Part shown: positions 10,480 to 24,400 of the stretch, piece by piece
Layout of the letters: each line of letters begins with the position of its first letter
Numbering within the stretch: position 1 is the first letter of the stretch
Origin: Paracentrotus lividus
Taxonomy: Eukaryota; Echinodermata; Echinoidea; Camarodonta; Echinidae
Assembly: GCA_940671915.1 (NCBI GenBank)
Contig: CALNVZ010000174.1
Span: forward strand, 26,591,115 to 26,655,114
DNA length: 64,000 nucleotides
Reading direction: 5' to 3'
Notes under the pieces: model-generated
What the model was told of the DNA's origin: nothing
Seen by the model: the letters and a program-made list of their open reading frames with translations, nothing else
Databases searched by the model: none
Position numbers and translations under genes: made by a program

Positions 10480-13400
10480 GAATATGTATGTTTTAAGTTT
10501 TAAAGGGATCCAGTAACAATTAATGAGATGCAAACTTGCAATTTAGTACACATTTTGCCAGGAATCCCTTGAAATTTACAAGCCAATAATTGTTTGCTTT
10601 ACTATCAAGATATCTATGATTTCATTTTGAAATTTTGAAGACTGTTACCGCAACACTTTTCAGATGGCATGCTTTCCACCATGGCATTGTACAGCGTATT
10701 CTGTGTTATAAAATCACTGTACCTACCTCACTGCCCTCTTCTCTTTTGTGGCTTGCAATCATCCATTGGCGCATGCCTAGCAAAGTTGTTTACATTGTTT
10801 TAAGATTATGACTTCAGTCACTTTCACACTTTTTTTGGAAAGTTACTAAATCTTTATCTGATTAACGTAGCTTATTGCATAACTTTGCTATGATTTTGAG
10901 AACCCCGTTAATGTGGACAATCGATATAAGTGCTCCATTGTAAATTGATCTGCATGTATTCTAAAGGTGAATGGCACCTGAAAGAATGTCCAGCAACTGG
11001 ATCTATATGAGCTTCCTTTTTTTTAAAAGGCATGGTACATTCCATATGTCATGGATAAAAACACTAATGAAAAAAAATCTCTTTGTTTTAATGCAGCCCA
11101 TAGGCTTCCTATATGTGATGCATCACATAGAAATCAGACACAAGTCGCAGAGGAAATTCAGCACAGTGTCAAGGAAATCGGCAAAATAATAAAAATTATT
11201 TGGGGGGAAATATTTTTTTGATTTTCTGAATTCTTAATGTTTCTTGTATGCTCTGTAAAATAAATAAATAAGTAAAAATAATTAGGGGAAAGCCTTTAAA
11301 AATAGATTGTTTTGTTGCAATCTTTGACTCTTTTCTGGCAACTTGTGTCTGATTTTGATATGATAAGTCACATATGACATGCAAGTTATTTTATGCAAGC
11401 TGAGAGAATTGAGTGAAGAGGCTGAGCTTCTATTGGTTTCAATGTACAGTTTTCAATAGTAACAGAATCATTTGGATTAAATTCTTTTCATTACTGTTTT
11501 AATGCTTCATTTTGAAATGTTTGTATGTAATGTGATGAATTCTACTATCAAGCCGTGTTCATATATTCTTGCCTATTGTGTATATTTTGTAAATATGTGA
11601 TATACAGGAGTATGTACAAATCTGTTCATTGTAAATATATGTTATCTATTGGTAAGGTAGAAACCTCTCTTTGTGCTTTGTTTCAATTTGATTTATAATA
11701 CTACAAATTAAACACCCTACATATCCATAAAAACCCACAATTTCTTGCCCTATTTGAATTAGTGCCTTCCAGTTTGGAGGACACTGGTATGTTTTGTTTG
11801 TCTTGATACAGTCGTCTTCTGTTAAAATGAGTTGCTCTACCAAATCAATTACCATGTTAGAATGAAACCATGTATTATGAACCCTGTTGCATAAAACTTT
11901 TATTATATTAACTTTAACATCAATGATAACTTTCATGAAATACTTTTGGCAGTGTTACCATAGTAGTCACCATTGATGTTTCAGTTACTGCAATTAGCAA
12001 CTGTTTATGCAACAGCACCACGGACAGAAATTTAAAGGTGGATTACATACATCATGATACCAAATCAAATAAAAGAACCACCACCTTGGCTTTTAAACTA
12101 TCATTTCATTGTTGCAATAAAGCGAGTTTATTCAATAGACACATTTCATTTTAAAACAGTTTCGAGAGAGCCACAGGTGCAATGCATATGAATCGTAACT
12201 CTCTCCAATCTTTCACCAATATCCATACAACTTAAATACGCAGGCATAACTGTACAACAATTCACATATCGCAGTGTTGTTTTAAGCAATGCATGGGGAA
12301 GAAAAATGAACCATTTCAACCTTGCATTGCATTGAATAACAGCTTTTCATTTTCTTTCTCAATCGATACTATTCTCTCTTCAAAGAGAAATTGAATTAAA
12401 CAGAATATTAGCGACTTCTGTGAACTCAACTTGTATCAATGTTCATTAAAAAATATTCCCAGAGATCTGCTATAAAACAGCAAACCATTTCCTTTTGTCT
12501 AGGTTTCTGACTTAAAAAATCATAGATACCATACGTATACAATTCTTGAAACTTTTTCTATAAGATAACATTACTCTTTGAAATTCTAAGCTTTGCTTCA
12601 ACATAACAATTCTTAATTGCAGCACTTTAACAACAAGATGGCCATTTCTTTTTGTGCTGTAAATGATTTGAATGTAATCTAAATAATTTTAAGCAGGATA
12701 TTGGGCACTTGTGTTCTCTGTTGGGTTTCTTTCATAAAATATCTAAATGAGCTGTTGCGGGCATCCAATGTGGTTCACATTGCTTTGAGCTGGCAACTTT
12801 CAAAAAAGAAAAAAAAAGAAAAGATGAACTTTAAAATGAGGCATTCAGTATTTCATTATTTTTTTATTTCACCAAGAAAAATGACGGATCATATTACTGT
12901 TCTACTTTTTCTGGGACACACTGCACATGAACATTGATATGTCCCGTAAAGTCTACTTCTACTAGCAATTATGACTTTTTGAAGTGAACACAATAATACT
13001 CGGATCTGTCTGAATAGCATGAAATGTTTTTCATCTTGCATTGATGGTTAACAGAAGTTTATATAACTATTGGGGCATGGTGGAGCATGAGTCCAACCAT
13101 GCAACCAATGAGGTTAGTGGATATACACATAAAGCACATGCGACTCATTTCAGCGTGCTTGATTGGCTGCGTTCTTGATCGCAGTTTACAATCTTAATAA
13201 AAAAACTGACAGGCCTTGGCAGAGGTTAATGGAACATTAATCATTACATTTCCTCTGTTGAGAATCAGAAGGTAATTGAGAAAACCACATGGTTTCCTTT
13301 CAGCAGTTTGCATTTTACAATATAAAAGGTTTAAAATAAACCTCAATGATAATCATACATGCCATGTGACGAACATTCATGCGACACATTCATTTGACCC

Positions 13401-14200
13401 GTTCAGCCCAAAAGTTATTGCATGTATATTATCTCAAACATTTTCTGCTTAAAACTACTATTCAATAATCAAAGACATTCTCAAATTTTCCTTGAAAAAA
13501 ATAAACACTCTGAAGAAACCATTGCCAACCATTAGATCTTTCACATCTTAAAAAGGATGATTCTTAAAATTATTTACTTTACTTTCCTCATCTTCGAACA
13601 AATGCAAATGAATGAGCAAATTAATAAATCAAGATAACACATATCCACTAATTACGATTTGGAATGTTCTAGAATGAAGTTTGAGATGACATAATTCATA
13701 TAAAACAAACACTTTCAAGATTTACAAGCAATAGGGTGCTTTCTTTTCTTCTTTTTACCTTATTCATTTCAGAATACTGGTACAATAAATGTGTTTCTTT
13801 ATTCCCACAAACTCCTTTAGAAGCTACTACAAAATTCATATTTCTGCTTGCATTTAACAAAACTTTCTAGAATTTACACAGTATACAAGAAATTAATGAC
13901 TTGTTTGATAATGGGTTTACGAGAAACCACTAGACCTATATCAAAGAAATTTTAATGGATTATTTTTTAGTTTTATACCAAAGAATAGGAACATAGAACC
14001 AGTTTCAAGTATGATTGAAAAAAAAAAATCTCCACATGCCATAAATTCATGAGCCCCTATTTTGCTTACTAACAAGACTATCAAATAAAATAATTATATA
14101 AAGCCTTATTAGAGTGAGACCAAGAAATTGCAGCTTTTCTCCCTATGTAGAAACATGATCTTTCTTTATCTTAAATTGGACAAATAATGTCAATACCAGA
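10480..14200. other. Intergenic, AT-rich, no gene seen
   Basis: This is the space between converging genes. Apart from the small inverted repeat at 11884-12015, I see no coding exons, RNA genes or clear repeats on either strand. Open frames here are short and lack splice context. Confidence 0.5.
11884..12015. repeat. Small inverted-repeat element
   Basis: CTGTTGCATAAAAC at the left is mirrored by GTTTATGCAACAG at the right over 132 bp, with weaker pairing inside (CATCAATGATAAC versus GTCACCATTGATG). No target duplication was confirmed. Confidence 0.45.
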
Positions 14201-14449
14201 CCTATACCCTGTAACACAAAGATTTACGATTGATAAAAAGATATGGTTAATTTTTTTCTTGGTAACCTCATTTTGAATGAAGGTACAGTCATGGATTAGG
14301 ATTAGGATATGATTAAGATTAGGGTTAGGGCTAGGGTTAGGATTAAGATCATCAACTCTGGTGTACCCTGTCCATGATGAGGCTACTAAGAAAAAAAAAT
14401 CAATTGTATCTTTTTATCAATCGTAACACTTTGTGTTACAGAGCACTAG
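14201..14449. mobile_element. MITE with telomere-like core, copy 2 of 3
   Basis: The ends contain CCCTGTAACACAAAGATTTA and the complement TTTGTGTTACAG. Subterminal TTACGATTGATAAAAAG is also mirrored. The centre has degenerate TTAGGG units (TTAGGGTTAGGGCTAGGGTT). It shares its layout with 31325-31572. Confidence 0.7.
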
Positions 14450-15137
14450 AGTGATTGCAATTAACGCAGAGATGTTTAGTATGTAATCAACTTGAGCTAC
14501 AGGCAAAAGAAATGGAAGCACTAGTTAAAAAATCTAGTTGAGATGTAAAGCAAGGATTTGGTTATGTGTTAGTCACTTTATATTCTCACTCACTCCCCAT
14601 GATCAACTCAGAAAATATTCTCATATTTCATATAATCAATACATATTTTGATAAGGTTCATACAATGCATAGACTTGACAGAATTTAAAACAAAAAAGAT
14701 GCACATCTTTTGTCCTATATAGACATAAACACAAGTTAACTTTGATAATCCTTTTCCCATTTAAGGCACATAAACTTACAGATGCCAACGAATGAATAAA
14801 TTACATAAAAAAAGCAAGAAATCTGATAATCTTGGTTTATCAGACAAAAAATCTAACAGCTTTCGACCTCCCTCTAAGCAAAACAGACAAAAGACTCCTC
14901 AGCTAAAATTGAACCTGAAGAGTAACAAATTTATTCTGATGTAGACTTGTGTTGCAATGCCCCTCTTCAATGAAAACAGTATTGCGTCTTTTGACAGAAA
15001 TGAGATTTTTATTCTAAACATAGAAAAAAACTTTACTTTCATTTTGTGGCCTTTACATAAAGATTTTGTGGACGGACAAAAGGAAAAGAGAAAGTTTGCT
15101 GATGTACTTTTTGAAATTTCACAAAATAGGGGGCATT

Positions 15138-15308
15138 CCTATAGTCCACAGGGCCGAAAGAACATGTGGACTATAGACATCGTGACCCCGGTGTAGGGTC
15201 ATTGTTCCCCACCTTCCTAGGTTTAGGGTTGGGGCATATTTTGACCCGGTGTCCTAGGGTCATCGTGACCTGGTGTCAACCCTGGGTCTATTGGCCCTGT
15301 GGTCTATC
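15138..15308. repeat. Imperfect palindrome
   Basis: TATAGTCCACAGGGCC at the left is mirrored by GGCCCTGTGGTCTAT at the right. Inside are repeated GTGACC, CCGGTGT and TAGGGTCAT blocks. It may be a MITE; no target duplication is clear. Confidence 0.45.
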
Positions 15309-16055
15309 GTGCTGTAACCCACTAAATTACCCTTGAATCAAATCTAAAAATCCTTCTACATCATATGTGCAGTAACTGTTCTTGTGCCAAGCATCAAATA
15401 TCATATACAAAAAATAGGGGAAAAAAGAGGAAAATAGCACCACAAAATTGAATCTTTTATGGCATACTAAAGTCATTCTAAAAAATCAAGATACAGTGTA
15501 TGTATTACATGCTTACATTCATTGGCACACGGCACAAAATAACAAAAACATTTTCATATTAAAAGACAATCAAGGTATGCATAGGGCCATTACAGCAACA
15601 ACAATAACAACAAATAAATTTTCCTTTAAATTAACACCCACAAATTAGTACATTTTTCTTGTTCCCATAATACCATATCTTAATACTACCATCTTACTAA
15701 TACAAACTACATATTTCTATTCAGTTAAACTGATATTGAAGATAATGACGCTATACTTATTTAGGAAGTAAGGGGCAAGGTGTTGTCCAATAAATAAGTT
15801 CTTATCAAGTTTAACCCCAAAGAAACGTAAATGTAAATAAAATCATCAAAAATTATGTGAAATTTAGTCAACACAGGACAGCCAATTAGAGTTGTACATT
15901 AACAATGAAATTCTTTTCTAGCTAGCGTTGCTCAAAGACAGTGTAAATAGGCTATAAAGAGTAAGGAAATATTACTCTCAAAAAAATTTAAAAAGACATC
16001 AATTTTTTTCTAAACTTCTGAAGAGTGCAGATGCTATCAATATTCTTAATTTTTT
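15309..16055. other. Intergenic, no feature seen
   Basis: AT-rich sequence with only short chance open frames. Confidence 0.45.
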
Positions 16056-16644
16056 AAAGGGGAATTATCCCCTCAGAGAAATTTGGCCTAAATGCTTGGA
16101 AACAAATCAAAGAAAGATATTGGCAAAAGATTTAAAAAATCCGACAATGAATAAGAGGGATATGAATTTTTAGAATTTGAGATCACTTATGATATGGAAA
16201 TCCTCCAATTGGCAACCGACCATTATGTGTGATGTAATGCAGGGAGAACTTTCCTATTTCTATTGTACACACATTACTAAAAATCATCTCTTTTCTCAAT
16301 TCTAAAGGTAGAATAGAGAATCTTTCTATGTAATCGCATGTAAATATGTTAAACACATAATATATCATACACAAAAAATCACTTCTATTATTTAGAATGG
16401 GAATAGAGAGACATTTTGAATAGTTTTTTTTTACACACCAATGGCACCATATTGGGAGTTCTCCCTATATGACATCACACATGGTGACCGAGTTGCCAAA
16501 GGGAAATTTCCCATATCATTATCATTCAAATCCTCATAACTTCCTTGTTATTTATCCAATTTTTACCAAATCTTCACTGATGTGCTTCTTTGATTTTTCT
16601 ACATCCACAGTAAACCAACTGTCTATAAATGGACAATTCTCCTT
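16056..16644. mobile_element. Foldback MITE, copy 2 of 2
   Basis: It starts AAAGGGGAATTATCC and ends GGACAATTCTCCTTT. The subterminal blocks of the 1953-2542 element recur here in diverged form (AAATCAAAGAA, TGTGTGATGT, TTGGCAACCGA mirrored by ACCGAGTTGCCAA). Confidence 0.7.
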
Positions 16645-17937
16645 TCTTTAAGTGTTGTATATTTCAAGTTCTTAAATACCTCATTAACCATCATTAATTC
16701 AACCAGATTTAAACAAAGCCACACCAAAATTTCTAATTTCATTAGATAAAGTGCAATGTAATTGTCAATTTGGCAGAATTTATTTTACATCCGTTCCTCA
16801 GTAGTCAAGGCAATGCTTAGAACTTTCTATCAACATCCAGAGACTGCAGTGAGCGAATGCTGGAGAAGAATAAAGATATATTGCAACATACATTGTATTG
16901 CCAAGACACAGCGTTTGAAACCATGCATATACACACTGCAGACTGGACACATCATACACACATTTTGAAAGATTGGTTTGCCACACATAGCACCTCAGCC
17001 ACAATGGCGATACTGAAACTAGATGAAGAGCAGACAAAAACAAAATAATACATTACCGTCAATGGCAAGTTATGCTTCCTTTTGGCAGTGTGTGAAGGGG
17101 GTATTTGTTGTAATATAGGGAAGAAGACCAGCAGTGGAAATTCCTGCCTTATGTGGAGTGATCATGTGGCATTATATGTTCAGAGTCAGATGTATGATGT
17201 ACTTCATGGCTGGAACCATTCACATCTTAGCCAACCACAGCTTTAATAAACCCCGTTTGTTGAACACCCATCGAATGCAAACCAGAAACGGGATGTTGTA
17301 CCAAGGTAGCTAACAATATATTCTTCGACAATAAATTGGCATTATCTTAACTTTGAAATCATTATGTCTTTGTAAAACAATATGATAGATGAAAAATGAA
17401 ATGTTCGGAAATGCCTAAGAACTTCAAATTAAATGTTAAAGATCTTGCACATTCTCAAACCAACTTCTACGTCATCCACATGCATCAGGTTGCGTTTTGG
17501 TGTACACAATAACCTTGAAACATGATCTTTACAAGGCCTCATCTCACATCTTCACATATCATATCATTCACGCTATATCTCGGGCTCACATACAAGTCTC
17601 TTGACCAAAAATATCTTAAACAAAATGTCACTAAAAATAAATCATCCATAGGCCTTTTCAATAAACATTCTGTATCTTGTCATAGATAACTTATAAAGAA
17701 CAACCAGTCTTGCCACATCTGTCACCTTCGAAGGTGTTGTTACGAGTTACTTCACATCAAGTAGGCAGTGATCTGTCGCCAGTCACCCAATTGACAATAA
17801 CACATGAAATCCTACTGAGGTGTTGATTCTGTCGAACAGAACAGACGGATGATGAAATGGCCATTTTGTGATGCTCTACGTTCTAATCTGCATGTGGATT
17901 GGACAGCATGGGAATATATTACCATCTACAGCAAACT
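16645..17937 (-). other. Probable 3' untranslated region of USP34
   Basis: It directly follows the USP34 stop codon on the minus strand. I could not pick one polyadenylation signal: a minus-strand AATAAA exists near 16781-16786, among other A-rich options. No coding sequence is evident. Confidence 0.35.
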
Positions 17938-18455
17938 TCAAGTTGGTGAGATGTCACCAAAGTCTTTGAGAGAGTTGATAAGTAGTTCTAAACTCTTGAT
18001 GAAAGCACCAATCGGATCCTGTTTTCGCATCTTTGGCCCCACTACTAATCTTGATTCCGCAGCTGCTGCAGGTGTCGGCTGGATGCTAGCGTCCTGACCT
18101 GGAGGTGAGGTTGCCGATGAGGACTGTCCTGGTGCTTCTGTTGGTGATCGAGGTGACAGGAGCGGAGGTTGTGGACTGGTCGCCTGATTATCGGGGGACT
18201 GTGGCACTTTGGCATCATCATCACCACTTTCTGCTTTTTTGTCAAGCGATTCACTTACAGTTCTCTTCTTACTGTTTTTACCTTCCTTTGATCCTGTTTT
18301 GCAGTCAATTTCTTTCTGAGTGTCTTTGATGTCACTTTCCTTCTGAGAAGTTTTTGGCATTCCAGGTTTCAAGGTTTGAGAGTCTCCCTTTTGGTCCTTT
18401 GGTGGATGCTTGATATCCTGGCTGAGACGTCGTCTCTTGCTTGGTATACTGTCAT
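17938..18455 (-). CDS. USP34: USP34 exon 40, last coding exon
   Basis: It begins with two bases completing Asp, then SIPSKRRRLSQDIKHPPK. Vertebrate USP34 has a similar IKRRRVSSDEE here. A Pro/Ser/Lys-rich, disordered stretch (SPQPPLLSPRSPTEAPG) follows, and the end IGAFIKSLELLINSLKDFGD looks helical. The stop TGA is at 17940-17938. Confidence 0.88.
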
Positions 18456-21400
18456 CTGTAAACATAAGACAAGGGTAAGTTGACATTTTTAACAGAATTT
18501 AGAGCAAATACATGGCAATCATGGCCCTAAAACCTAAATATTACCCAATTGGTTCTAGGACAACGACCCCCTGGACACTTTCCCCCCCCCCCCACTGAAC
18601 AACTAATCCCCGCCAAAAATCTAACCCTAACCTTATTTCTGGGGGTATTTGTCCTGATACATACGTCAAAATAAGACACCTGCATATCCATATTTTATAG
18701 CGATTCAAAATTCTAGATTCTGGTTTCAACTTTGACGTCCTTAACAGACAAATTTGACTGTATGATAAAGTTTATCTTATTAAAAATATGTAGGGAATAT
18801 CATGTAATCCCAGGGGAATTCCAGAAAGATATACATGCAATGACATACCTGACGATGTACTCTGAGTTTGTTTGACATCTTTCTTCTCCTTTTCATCTTC
18901 TTCCGCTAGGGTCTCCTTTTCACTCTTCTTCCCATTCTTCTTGCCCTTCCTCTTGGACGACTTCTCATCTTCTCCGCAAGACGTCTCTTTGGCCATCCCA
19001 GCCTCTGTGCTCTCGCCTTTCGACTCCTCCTCCACCTCAAACTCCTCGGATGATGATGCCGCGGATGACGATGAAGATGATGATGTGGAGGATGATGTTC
19101 TGTGTTTCTTGACAGGTGGGCGGGTTTGCCGAGGGATGGGGCCAGAATGATGTTTCTTACACACCTCTAGGATGTGTTTGAGGGATGGTACTAAGGTGGG
19201 ATTGAGCTGCTGAGGAAGGACTACTGAGAACATTTGCAGTAGGGCTCGTAGATCCTTTGAAAAAGAGAAATTTGAAAATTCTCCCTGTTAATACATAAAA
19301 ATTAAGTGAAGGAAGGAACATAATAAAGATTCAACATAATGTAATTCAGTAATGAATTATTTTTTTGCAAGTATTTGAGAAATCCTTCAAAAAATATTTT
19401 CTGATGTACATGTAATGCATGTGATCAATCAGTTGTTGGATGAAATGGTTATGATTCACAAAAGAGACAATGTCTACAAGTGATTCTTAAATTTTAATCA
19501 TGCCTACATTTGTTTGTGAAATTTTAATAATGCAGCAGATTTGTAGTTTGAACCAGCAAAAAATAACTGCTCGGCAGTGTGGTTTGATTCTCTCATTGAT
19601 TTTTTTTTGTCATCACCAAAATTCAAAATTATTTAGGATGGTAGAAGCTCAAAGGAAATATGATCACTGAGGTAAATGTATGCTTTGAAGAACTCACCCC
19701 ATTGAGCTTATAAGCTGCGATGGCAAGTTGATGCCTGTCATAGCTAGCCATGTCATCTCGTTCTGCTAACACATTGTTGCATATAGTCTTAACCACTGTA
19801 TCCCAGTTATTGCACAGTATATGTTGATACACCTGGGAGAGTGAAAAATCAATCAAGTTATCACATTAATGATCGTAAATATAAATTTTAGTTTTTAAAA
19901 TAACAGTCAACGCAAGGTTGTATACACTAACATTTGTGCAAACAAATTGTTTTGCAATTTTGGAACAGTTAGACAGTTCTTGAGAGCATACTTTAGAAGG
20001 CCTTATATTAAATTGGAAATTTTTGCAAGGACTGTAAAAACATTCAGTAAAGCAGGTAAACCAAAATATCACCAATAAAATTGCATTGCTTTAAAGGTAG
20101 TGTCAGCCTTTTGCAGGCAAAAATATTACACTTCTAGTTTTTGAGAGGATATAGTAGTATATCAATGACTATATCTTCCCACAACATGATTAAGCTCAAA
20201 TGTGTATGTTTGTCATTATATTGCGATTATCAAAATTCATTCCTATTTTTTCGAACCTCGAAAAATATACCGCACAGTGCGAACCGTTGACCGTTAGCGC
20301 AGAGAATAATGCACGCTGATGCGACGTGTGTATATTGCTGTGTGTGCTGCATGCGCTGTAATATCAACGATGTTGATGGAGAGCTGGTCTAGATTGGTAA
20401 TCAGATTTTCGTTTCATATTACTGATCTAGGCAACCTATGACAGTAAGATTGAATAGACAGTATAGGTTGATCATATTCTAAAGTTATGCCAAGTTGCAT
20501 TTGTTTTCGCAATTTGTGAAAAAGGCTGACACTACCTTTAAATGACAAGATACTGGATAGCTTATTTTGTGAAACTGTTTATTCTTAATACTATGCATTC
20601 ATTTTCTTTATCTACATTAGTAAACAGTTTTCCCCGGGTAAAAAAAAGGAGTATGGATAAATCAATATTTTCTGTGCTTAGAGTTGTACAAACTCTTGAT
20701 ATAATAGTAATAATTTAACTAACAAATTAACCTTTAACTAGCTTAAATATTAATGTCATTTCAAAAACCTTTTTACATTTATATGCAATTGTGGTACCAG
20801 ATGGGGAAAACTGAAACTGACCTAATAACAACGATTTATTATTTTTTGTTGGACAAAGAATTTATGCTTAATTTTACACTCACCCTGGGAAAGAATATAC
20901 AGAAGAAAGACGTGACATGTACATTGTTGAGGAATGTTCGTTCATCTAAGAGTACACTCTCTACATAGTCGTGGAAGGACTGTAAGCTGCATAGAAGCTG
21001 AATGGAGTCCCTCTCACTACCCTGTAAATATAAGATTTAGAGATTAAGATTAAGGGATTAATAAGTAAATAACAATGAAGTACAATAGCTAATTTAATGC
21101 ACTTTTATCTAGGAGTATACACTACATAATCATGAAAAGATTGTAAGCTGCATAGTAGCTGAATGGAGGCCCTCTCACTACCCTCTTAGTATAAGATTAA
21201 GAGATCAACATCAACAAGAATTACGAATTAACTGATAAAATTCCAAGTAACATTGTTACTTTAACATGCATTATTCGCAAATTTGACATTCTCTTGCACT
21301 ATTTTAACTGACATTTAGTAGAATATTTGAGAGAACTTTAAAAAAAAGAGAAGTTTTTATATCATTGCAATCTTTACTTCCAGTAAATACATTAAACCAA

Positions 21401-24400
21401 AATCATAAATTCTAGGGATTATTGCTAGTTTTGAGCCGACATATCAAATAAAAATAATCAAAATATTTTTTACCTGTGTATGATAGATGGTCTTCCAGTA
21501 TTTGGCAAACCAGTCCAGCTGTAATGGGATACCTTCATATGCTACTAGTACACCTGTAACATGTATAGACAAATATAAAGGTCAGCAAACCCAACATTCA
21601 AAAGCAAGGCCTTACACATGGTCTCTATATTTTGCAAAGTGATATATTTGTTGTAATGAAGACATCAAAACAATAGTGAACTTATACTCTCATGATTTTC
21701 CCTGCCTAGTTGAAAATAACAAAGACATTTAAAAATTAAAATGTAAGCTTATACAGTAGTAGGACCTCTAGACATTATCTAGAAAGATTTTTATCGTTTT
21801 CTTAGCATTGAGGTAACAAAAACAGTTGATCAATCAAAAAAATCTTATTCACTCCAATGATATCCTCTGTGAAGCAGAGTTTTCACAGTGCTTTTGCCAC
21901 ATCATTCGCAAAACGTTTGTGTACCCTGTGCAAACCCTGCTCAAGATTCTTGTGCATGGCAGCACTGGAAAGCATCTCAACAAGGTTGTGTTCACATCAA
22001 AGAAATCAAAGAGATTTATTGTGCATGGCAGCACTGGAAAGCATTTCAACAAGGTTGTGTTCACATCAAAGAAATCAAAGAGATTTATTGTGCATGGCAG
22101 CACTGGAAAGCATCTCGACAAGGTTGTGTTCACATCAAAGAAATCAAAGAGATTTATTGTGCATGGCAGCACTGGAAAGCATCCCAACAAGGTTGTGTTC
22201 ACATCAAAGAAATCAAAGAGATTTATTGTGCATGGCAGCACTGGAAAGCATCTCAACAAGGTTGTGTTCACATAAAAAAAATCAAAGAGATTTATATACA
22301 TTAATCTGCGTACCAACCTCCCAATTATAGCCCCCCCCCCAAACATTTATCCTAAAATATACTATTCTTTTGACGGTCAACTTACTCAGTCCTATGATTT
22401 CCTCTGTTAGCATCTTGTTATGCATGGCTGCATAGCAAAGTGTCTCAACAAGTTTGTGGTACGGACCAAAGAAATCCAGCAGTGTTTTGTCGTATTCAGG
22501 GTCAGCTCCCTGTTAGAGAAAATGAGAAATTAACAAAATCAACATTTCAAAATTTATAAAGAAAAATAATTGTTATGTATATGCATTACAATAGTGTCAA
22601 ATTGAGAAAATTGATGTTACAGAACTACATGTAATAACTGAATTTTAACTGCATAATTACTTTATGTTGATGTAATAATAATAATAAATTACATTTCTAT
22701 AGCGCTTTATACAAAAGTTTTATGCACTTGACAACAAGTATATTTAGACTAATACTTATTACCATTCTTCAGAAGAATATAAAATCTGAATATCTTTATT
22801 ATCAGTAACATAAGAAGCCCATTAATCAAGTGTTCTTAACCACATTTAAACAAGGAAAATCAACTGATCAAATAGCTAATTTGTGATAGGTTCTTCTTAC
22901 GTGTGAGGTCTCCAGCTGACTTGGATGCAAAAACATTTGAAGTTCTGGTCTGGGAGCCCTCAATGTAGCTTTGTTCAGCAGTGGTTTGGGCATCCTTCTT
23001 GGGAAGTAAGGTCCAGATGAAACAACTACCAAAGAAGGGATTTTTCAACAATTATAATAACCAAAACCAATTAAAAACAAATATTCACCCTAATGAAATA
23101 AACAATTGAACATTTGATAGTCATATTTAAGATAGTTTGAACCTTGATCGCTAGGGCACTCCAGTGGTCTAATGGTTATGATGCTGGCCTAGTAATCCAG
23201 AGGTCGTGGGTTTATATCCTGCCTGGGCAGCCTGTAATTTTTTTTCACACTGCAGTTGTGTGTTGTACCTTTGGAGATGATTGAATAATTATTTGCTGTA
23301 TTTATAACATCCCAATGGAGTAAACATTTGATTAAACAAAGTACATATGAATTAATCAAGAAAATAAAGAACCATATATGAACCAGAAAAATAAGACTGA
23401 AGCTCATTTGACTACCTATTTCTTGAAGAGGGTGGTCCCATATTACATGAATTAAAAGCAAATAGCATAAAGGAGCAAGGATAATGTTATCCTTATTACC
23501 TATCAAAATATATATTAAACAAGAACAGAATATAATTGTTTTGATGAGTACCAGTAGGCCCAGACCTAAAAAAAAAAAAGGTCATGACCCAGAGTTTACA
23601 ACGCACCTGATATGTTAGACTGCTGCTGGAACTGACGATGAGCATGATGCATCATGGGTACTACTCTCTGAACAAAGTCATGTGGATAGAGATTCACCAT
23701 GCTATGAAGAACACCTGTAATCAAAACATTTCAAATCATGAGAATTCAGGTGATGACATACAGGAACAATAACAAAATAAAAGTCATGTGCAAACTGTAG
23801 GTTTACTCTAATAGAAAGACATTTGGAGGGATATTGCATCTTGTTAAGAGGCTCAAAGTTTAATTTGCAATGTAAGAGCTGATATTCCTTTTTTTTAAAC
23901 CACTTTTCAATGTAATGATAAAACAATTGCAGTGCATCTTTACTAAACAAATATTTGTTGTTGTTGAATATATGATTTCCTGCATCAAGTCTGGATGGGG
24001 CTTAACCCTATTCAGACTGGCATTTTCAAGAGGAGATTTTGACTGGGGGGGGGGTCAATTTGACCCCCCCCTCAGATCTCGGCTGCGGATAGTCCGCTCG
24101 CGGCGAAATTTTGCGCGAACGTCGCTGCACATGTAAAGGGTGTCGCTGGTATGTTTTTTTTTGAAAAAAAATTTCACGTATTTAATTTATGCTAATTTAT
24201 GCATACTCATGTATGCAAATTAGATGCTTTTTTATGGAAATCGTTAATATTTCATTAATAAATATAGTTATGAAGCCCAAATTTTTTCTAAAAGTTGCTG
24301 AGTAGCAAAGACAACAGTATTGAATAGACAAATTCAGAAATTTCAAATCAATTCTTTTGTATTCTATTGTTTTATGAATTTCTTATGTATTCTATTGTTT

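Noticed and set aside
14330-14345. Telomere repeat
   Set aside because: Only a few degenerate TTAGGG units inside a MITE. Not a chromosome end.
18872-19150. 92-codon plus-strand open frame rich in Phe/Ser/Asp
   Set aside because: Antisense shadow of the poly-Ser and Glu/Lys-rich USP34 exon 39.
21826-22346. Four overlapping open frames of 138-165 codons
   Set aside because: All follow from a stop-free 69-bp repeat. No splice or start context supports a separate gene.
23153-23230. Functional tRNA-Thr gene
   Set aside because: The acceptor stem is imperfect and the B box is altered (GGTTTATATCC). It fits a SINE head better.
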